DNA of 64,000 bases, taken from assembly GCF_024868665.1 (NCBI RefSeq), contig NC_079901.1, forward strand, positions 5,985,388-6,049,387. Direction: 5' to 3'. The position numbers were made by a program, and so were the translations under genes. The notes under the pieces are model-generated. The model was not told where the DNA came from and did not search any database. It saw only the letters and a program-made list of their open reading frames with translations. This document shows positions 59,092 through 64,000 of the stretch, piece by piece (position 1 is the first letter of the stretch; each line of letters begins with the position of its first letter). The DNA comes from Triplophysa rosa (Eukaryota > Chordata > Actinopteri > Cypriniformes > Nemacheilidae).

Positions 59092-59886
59092 ATTCAAAAC
59101 CTGTGTAACTTTCTTTCTTTTGTGTTACCCACTTTTAGTGGGTAACACAAAAAAAGACATTTTTAGAAATCATAGGTGTAATTTGCGGGTGGGACATGTC
59201 CCCAACACTTTCTGGAAGAAATTAAGAAATGGTTGCGGAAGGTGTGTATTGTTTAGCGGCCATTAACATCTAAAACTTTCTCACCATCTCCTGTTGCTCA
59301 CACTCGTAAGTTATATTTGCGGAAGACAGAGAGCCGCGACTCCAGAAACGCGGCCAGTATAAAAATGCGTGCATCATCCCCGTTCACGGCGCTTGCTTGT
59401 GCATCCAGTGTCCAAGCCCAAAACGCCTAAACCAATGAACAAGTGACACTTTTAGTCACAGGAATAAACTGTTTTTAAGTGTAATGCGCCGCAACAGCCA
59501 AGTGACCTTCCGCAAATGACAGTTTGGGAACCACATACTGTGAGAGCTAGAGTCGAAAAGCAGAGTAGCCAATGGACGCACCATCCACTCTATATGATGA
59601 ATATTCCCAACGAGTTATTACAGAAGCAATTTATTAAAGTATTGTTTTTGTCGTATTTGTCCCCACCACTTTTCAAAACAAAGTTACGCCACTGTTAGAA
59701 ATGTCTCGGTGGTTTTTTGTTCATACAATGGAAGCCAACTAGGTCCAAAGTTGTTTGGTTACCAACATTCTTTCAAATATCTTCTTTTGTGTTCTGCAGA
59801 AGAAAGAAAGTCTTACAGGTTCAAAATGAAAAGAAGATGACTAAATGATGACATCATCTTCACTTTTGGGTGAACTATCCCTTTAA
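59092..59886. mobile_element. Common cyprinid short repeat, interrupted
   Basis: Parts at 59092-59170 and 59695-59886 form one copy of the repeat family seen at 31053-32142 (GTTACCAACATTCT and GGGTGAACTATCCCTTTAA). A hAT-type element splits it. Confidence 0.75.
59171..59694. mobile_element. hAT-type element nested in short repeat
   Basis: The imperfect inverted ends are CATAGGTGTAATTTG and CAAAGTTACGCCACTG. The 8-mer TTAGAAAT is exact at 59163-59170 and 59695-59702. The body of 524 bp has no transposase. Confidence 0.8.
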
Positions 59887-62517
59887 ATGTTGAAAAGGGT
59901 AGAAGGAAGGGCTGCGTGGCCAACAGGAAATAAATGCCCGGGGTCCGTTCATCATCTGCTGACCTTGCTATGTTAACCAGCTGGAGCTGCAGCAGGGACG
60001 TAATTCCCTAATAAGGCCGTTTCAACCTCCCAACTGGCCTCTGAACACTAAACTATGAGAGAGAGACCTGGCAGCCTGCCGATCCTCCACATTCCCATAA
60101 TCCTTTAGTGAGGCTCCACGGTTTCATCATTCTGTTTAAAGCGGGCGTTTACAGCGGGGAGGAATGGATAAGCTATCACAGGGAAGTGGTTAAAAAAAGA
60201 CATACGGGTGATGGTTGTGATAAGTGCCCTTTGTGCAGATGGAGAGAGGATGAAACAAATGCCATAAACCTGATGGGATGTATTTTGTTTGGCTGTTATA
60301 GTAACAGCCTGAGATGTACAAGCCAAACGCATAATAACAAAAAGGAGTGTCAACAATTACGTTTTGATTGGACTCACATAAAACAGCAGAAGTGACCATG
60401 ATAACCAAAAAGGTAAAGTGACGTTTTTGGTGTTAAGATTCTTCCTTGCATCTCACAAATGTAAGTAAACCAGTCGTAGGTTGAAAAACACTGTGGATCT
60501 GTGGCATTGTCAAAACATTTGTTTGTAGACCATGAACAGCCCTAGAAAGCAAAAATTGGTGAAGAAAAGCATGAATTCAGGGTTTGATTATCTGTTGGTC
60601 TAAACAATAGGACACATGGGTAGAGTCTGAGACACCGTTTTGAAATTCTGTTGCTGGAGGATGATACATTTCTCTTGTTATCTTTAAACAAATAATTTAG
60701 CCAAAAACAAATTCTGTCATCATTCATTTCAATCATTAATCATTACCTTACAAACATGCACGACTGTCTTTGTTCATAAAACGAAATAACATGCTTTGAA
60801 AAAAAAAAAAAGTTTAATCTCCACACAACCAAGACTACGTAATAGTGAGAATTTGTCGTTTGTCATAAATTGAAGACAATTTTATGCGAATGTAGATATT
60901 TATTGCTGTTTTTCTGTTTAAGTTGTTTGTGAAACCATACTTATGGTGAAGAAACAATTCACAACATGAAAATTCTCACATAATTTACTCACCCTCATGC
61001 TATCCCAAATGTATAATGAGTTCTTCAGCTGAACACATAAAAATATCAACCACAATTTTATGTACAAAATATACGTCCCAACATGCTCCAAAGAGCGCAG
61101 CACATCATAAAAGTAATCCAAATAACTCCAGTGGGTTAATAAATGTCTTCTGAAACAAAATGGCAAAACAGCAGTTGTGTGTGGAAAAGAAATGCATTTA
61201 TTTTGATTTTGTTTTTAGCAAAACTGAGACAAAAACTAGCTCTAAATTCAAAGACAAATCTCATTGGTTCTTGTGTGTCTCGTGATGAAATATCACATGA
61301 AATATCACAAATCTCAGCTTCCGCTGAGATTTGTGAGTGTGCATTGGATGGATACTACTCTATCCCATGATGCCACGGGAGCTGAGCAATGTTGATCAAT
61401 GTAAGTACAGATAAATTCATTTTTGGTGCCTAACTTAGGTTTTTACAAACACCTACATACTGGTTGTTACTACTGTATGTTGTATATTCTCATGAACATT
61501 AAGCTATCAAATTATTCTTGAATCCCAATAAGAGGTTTTAGTAACAGTGTTTTGAATTGATCTCACCAGTGTCTAGACTATGTTGTAGTGTGAGTGATTT
61601 TGAGGGCTTGTGTGTCATATCTGGGGGAAAAGTTGATTTTTTTAGCAAGTTTAAACGGATTTGAGAAGAGAGCTTCATTTGATATTTTATTTCATTTATG
61701 TTATGGTAATATTCATTTGTATTATTATTTTACTGTATAATAATTGTATTAAATAAATGATTTGTTTTTGTTGTATGTTGAGTTTATTAAATAAACAATT
61801 TGTTGAATGGGTCCTGTAGTTTTGTCGTATTTAAAGAACGGTACATTGACATCTAGCGGTTGAGCTTGGTATCGCAGTCTAAATTCAAAATATTGGAGAG
61901 ACTAGTTTAGCCAAGTAACTGTTCTTCTCGGTTTCTTTTGCTTGTTATCAGAAATAATCTACAGGCACTCTATTGTTTGTGAATGTGTACCCGAAGTTCA
62001 GTTGGGGTTACAAAAGTGTGCATACGTTTGTTTATGTTGTTAAGATGAAACCATCTATTGAACAAACTGTTTTAATGGTCGATATGTAGGTATTAATTCA
62101 AATTCAGTATGTACTGTCACAATATGCGATTTTGGATGCAGCTTAGATCGATTATATCATTTAGGATGTTTTTTTCCAAATTTTTTCATGTTTTTCGCAT
62201 TTTGTATTGGACTGTAAATGTCATTGTTGAATCTGGTGCTGTTCATGTTTATCTTGGTTTACACTTGGTGTTTATTTACAATCCATCAATTGGTATTATT
62301 GGCTTAATGTTTACTTTGGCCATTGTGGTACTTTTGTGGTGTTATCATTTTTCATTCATATTTTCTGTTTGTTGATGTATGTGTTTAGTTGCACAGTTGT
62401 TATTATGGTGTGTTTGTCTATGATGCATCTTGGGACCCCCTTGAAAATGAGCTGATTCATCCCAAGAGGTTTTCCTAATAAATAAATACAAATACTTGGA
62501 TTTGCTTGTTTTGGTTT
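59887..62517. other. Upstream arhgap42 intron, largely unassigned
   Basis: No exon is supported. The block 60010-60400 is of mixed composition without repeat structure and could be a conserved non-coding element. A partial copy of the TCACCCTCA repeat lies near 60955. Confidence 0.4.
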
Positions 62518-62610
62518 AAAGGGACAGTTCACCCCGAAATGAAAATTCTGTCATCCTTTACTCTCCCTCAAATAGTTCCAAACCTGTATACATTTCTTCG
62601 TTTGGTTGAA
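62518..62610 (+). mobile_element. Partial copy of common cyprinid short repeat
   Basis: It starts AAAGGGACAGTTCACCCCGA and runs into TCTGTCATCC and CCTGTATACATTTCTTCG, the start of the family at 31053 and 59092. Confidence 0.65.
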
Positions 62611-63278
62611 CACATATATTTGTAAGAACGTTAGCAGCTGAGATTTCTGAGTAACTTATGAGAGACTTTTAACTTTTAACAGCACAACCATTCCTTATTC
62701 TTTCATGTAACGAATGTAAATGGGTGTTTGTTAATTTTTGTTCAAACTGTCTCTTTAAATGTTAAGCTTCTGAAAATGTTTTGACAACCGAGAGGCACAG
62801 CGGTTGATCTCGGTTTACGATCTGTCTCTTCTTACAGTGTGTCCAGCCATCCGCTCAAAAGCCGTGTGAATGCCGGTGCTGTGGTCCCTCAAGTAAACCT
62901 TCACAAAGCCCCATCCACGAGCACAAACCCTTTTCATGGCCTTTTCATGCAAAATAAATCAAAAGTGCCTTTGAGGTAGGAATATAAATCAGAGGGCTTG
63001 GGTTATGTACAGATGGGTGAACCCAACACTCAGCCTCAAGAAAGGTGCGAGGCGTCTCAGCGTGTGTGCTGGAGTGTGTAGATGTTTATGTAGGTGTGAG
63101 TGCATGTGTTCACACGTTTGATTGAATATGTGTGTGTGATCTTTTCAGCACTGTGGGGGTAGAGGGGAAGAATGACCGCATTCGAACGTTTTGATGTTGC
63201 CGATGTGCAATGAGTTTGGGCCTTGGAGAAATGCAGCCAAAAGTTGAGCATGTGCTAATGTTAGAACAGTCAGAGAAC

Positions 63279-63281
<3 letters not shown>
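62611..63281. other. Upstream arhgap42 intron, unassigned
   Basis: No exon or bounded repeat is supported. Confidence 0.5.

Positions 63282-63338
<57 letters not shown>
63282..63338. repeat. GT dinucleotide microsatellite
   Basis: A pure (GT)n tract of about 28 units. Confidence 0.97.
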
Positions 63339-63339
<1 letters not shown>

Positions 63340-63797
63340 ATATTTGAGGAGTGTGTTTAGACTCTGGACTACATTCAGCTGAAATCGGCTACTGCCTTAT
63401 TAAGGACATGCTTTAAAATATCCCTTATAAAGTATGTGCAGTTAACATGATGTCATAAATGTATTAAATTACCTAAAGGTAATAATATTTTATGAATGTT
63501 CAACCATTACGAGTCTGTCTTTATACCTCGGACAAAAAGTACCAAAAAGTACCGCAGTAAAAAGAATCAACAGAAACGAAATTCTAATTGTAATTATGGG
63601 AGTTGTATTGGTTTTAATGGAAGCTATAATGGTCTCTGCTTGTAATGTGTTGCCTTCTGTTGGTGGGATGTTGTCTGGAGGATAGGAACCAACGAAACAT
63701 CTTTTAACAATTTGTAGATCACTTGTTTAAAAATTTGTAGATCACTTGCGCAAACGCGCAATGATGTTTTATTAATAAAGTTCGGGAGGAGCACGTG

Positions 63798-63929
63798 CAG
63801 ATAACTAACCCGGCTGGCATGCTATGATCAATCTCACCAATCAGATAATTAACCCGGCTGGCTTTCCATGACCAATCTCACAAATCAGATAACTAAACCA
63901 GCTGGTTTCTATAACCAATCTCACCAATC
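63798..63929. repeat. Three 44-bp tandem units
   Basis: Units start at 63798, 63842 and 63886, each CAGATAA-TAA-CC-GCTGG followed by ATGACCAATCTCA-like sequence. A CCAATCA word follows. It is probably the edge of a transposable element that continues past the window. Confidence 0.7.
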
Positions 63930-64000
63930 ATCCTTTCAGCTTGGAAAAAACCCCCAAATAGTCAAGACGCCTTACTCATTCTCTCTACATTTTCGCAGCA

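Noticed and set aside
62109..62375. Hydrophobic 88-codon plus-strand frame.
   Set aside because: The T-rich sequence gives Phe/Val/Leu by composition; there is no supporting structure.
63798..63929. Possible CRISPR-like array because of regular 44-bp units.
   Set aside because: There are no unique spacers between repeats, and the genome is vertebrate; it is a plain tandem repeat.

Overview
The window is nuclear DNA from a ray-finned fish, most likely a cypriniform. The evidence is split vertebrate genes with consensus GT-AG introns, AT-rich introns full of short DNA transposons, and several repeat families that I know from carp and zebrafish relatives. There is no bacterial-style gene layout. 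Nearly all open reading frames that are not exons are chance frames or transposon debris.

Two protein genes are present and they point at each other. On the plus strand, positions 1835-9189 hold a complete eight-exon nuclear progesterone receptor gene (pgr, 639 residues): a short N-terminal domain, a two-zinc-finger DNA-binding domain and a full ligand-binding domain. On the minus strand, positions 13446-42565 hold twenty coding exons of arhgap42 (GRAF3), a Rho GTPase-activating protein. These exons encode 754 residues: the C-terminal part of the BAR domain, then PH, RhoGAP, a Ser/Pro-rich linker and the SH3 domain with the stop codon. The first roughly 140 codons were not found and probably lie beyond position 64000. 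PGR and ARHGAP42 are also neighbours in human, so this is old vertebrate synteny.

Layout: 1-1834 pgr upstream region; 1835-9189 pgr; 9190-13445 convergent 3' regions, partly transposon-derived; 13446-42565 arhgap42 exons and introns; 42566-64000 apparent 5' intron of arhgap42, made of repeats and unassigned sequence. Introns hold an intact-looking Tc1 transposon (33267-34861), a gag-type LTR retrotransposon (20989-22969), an LTR element containing a 33-bp minisatellite (43993-45681), two solo LTR candidates, a broken LINE, several nested hAT-type insertions with 8-bp target duplications, TTAA-flanked short elements and a 521-bp fold-back element.

The two genes have no known direct functional link. 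pgr encodes a progestin-activated transcription factor; arhgap42 encodes a GAP acting on Rho at membranes. I saw no undescribed biological system. The best leads are a Cys at the receptor position that governs mifepristone binding in tetrapods, a GC-AG intron in arhgap42, the intact Tc1 copy, and the nested and minisatellite-bearing elements.
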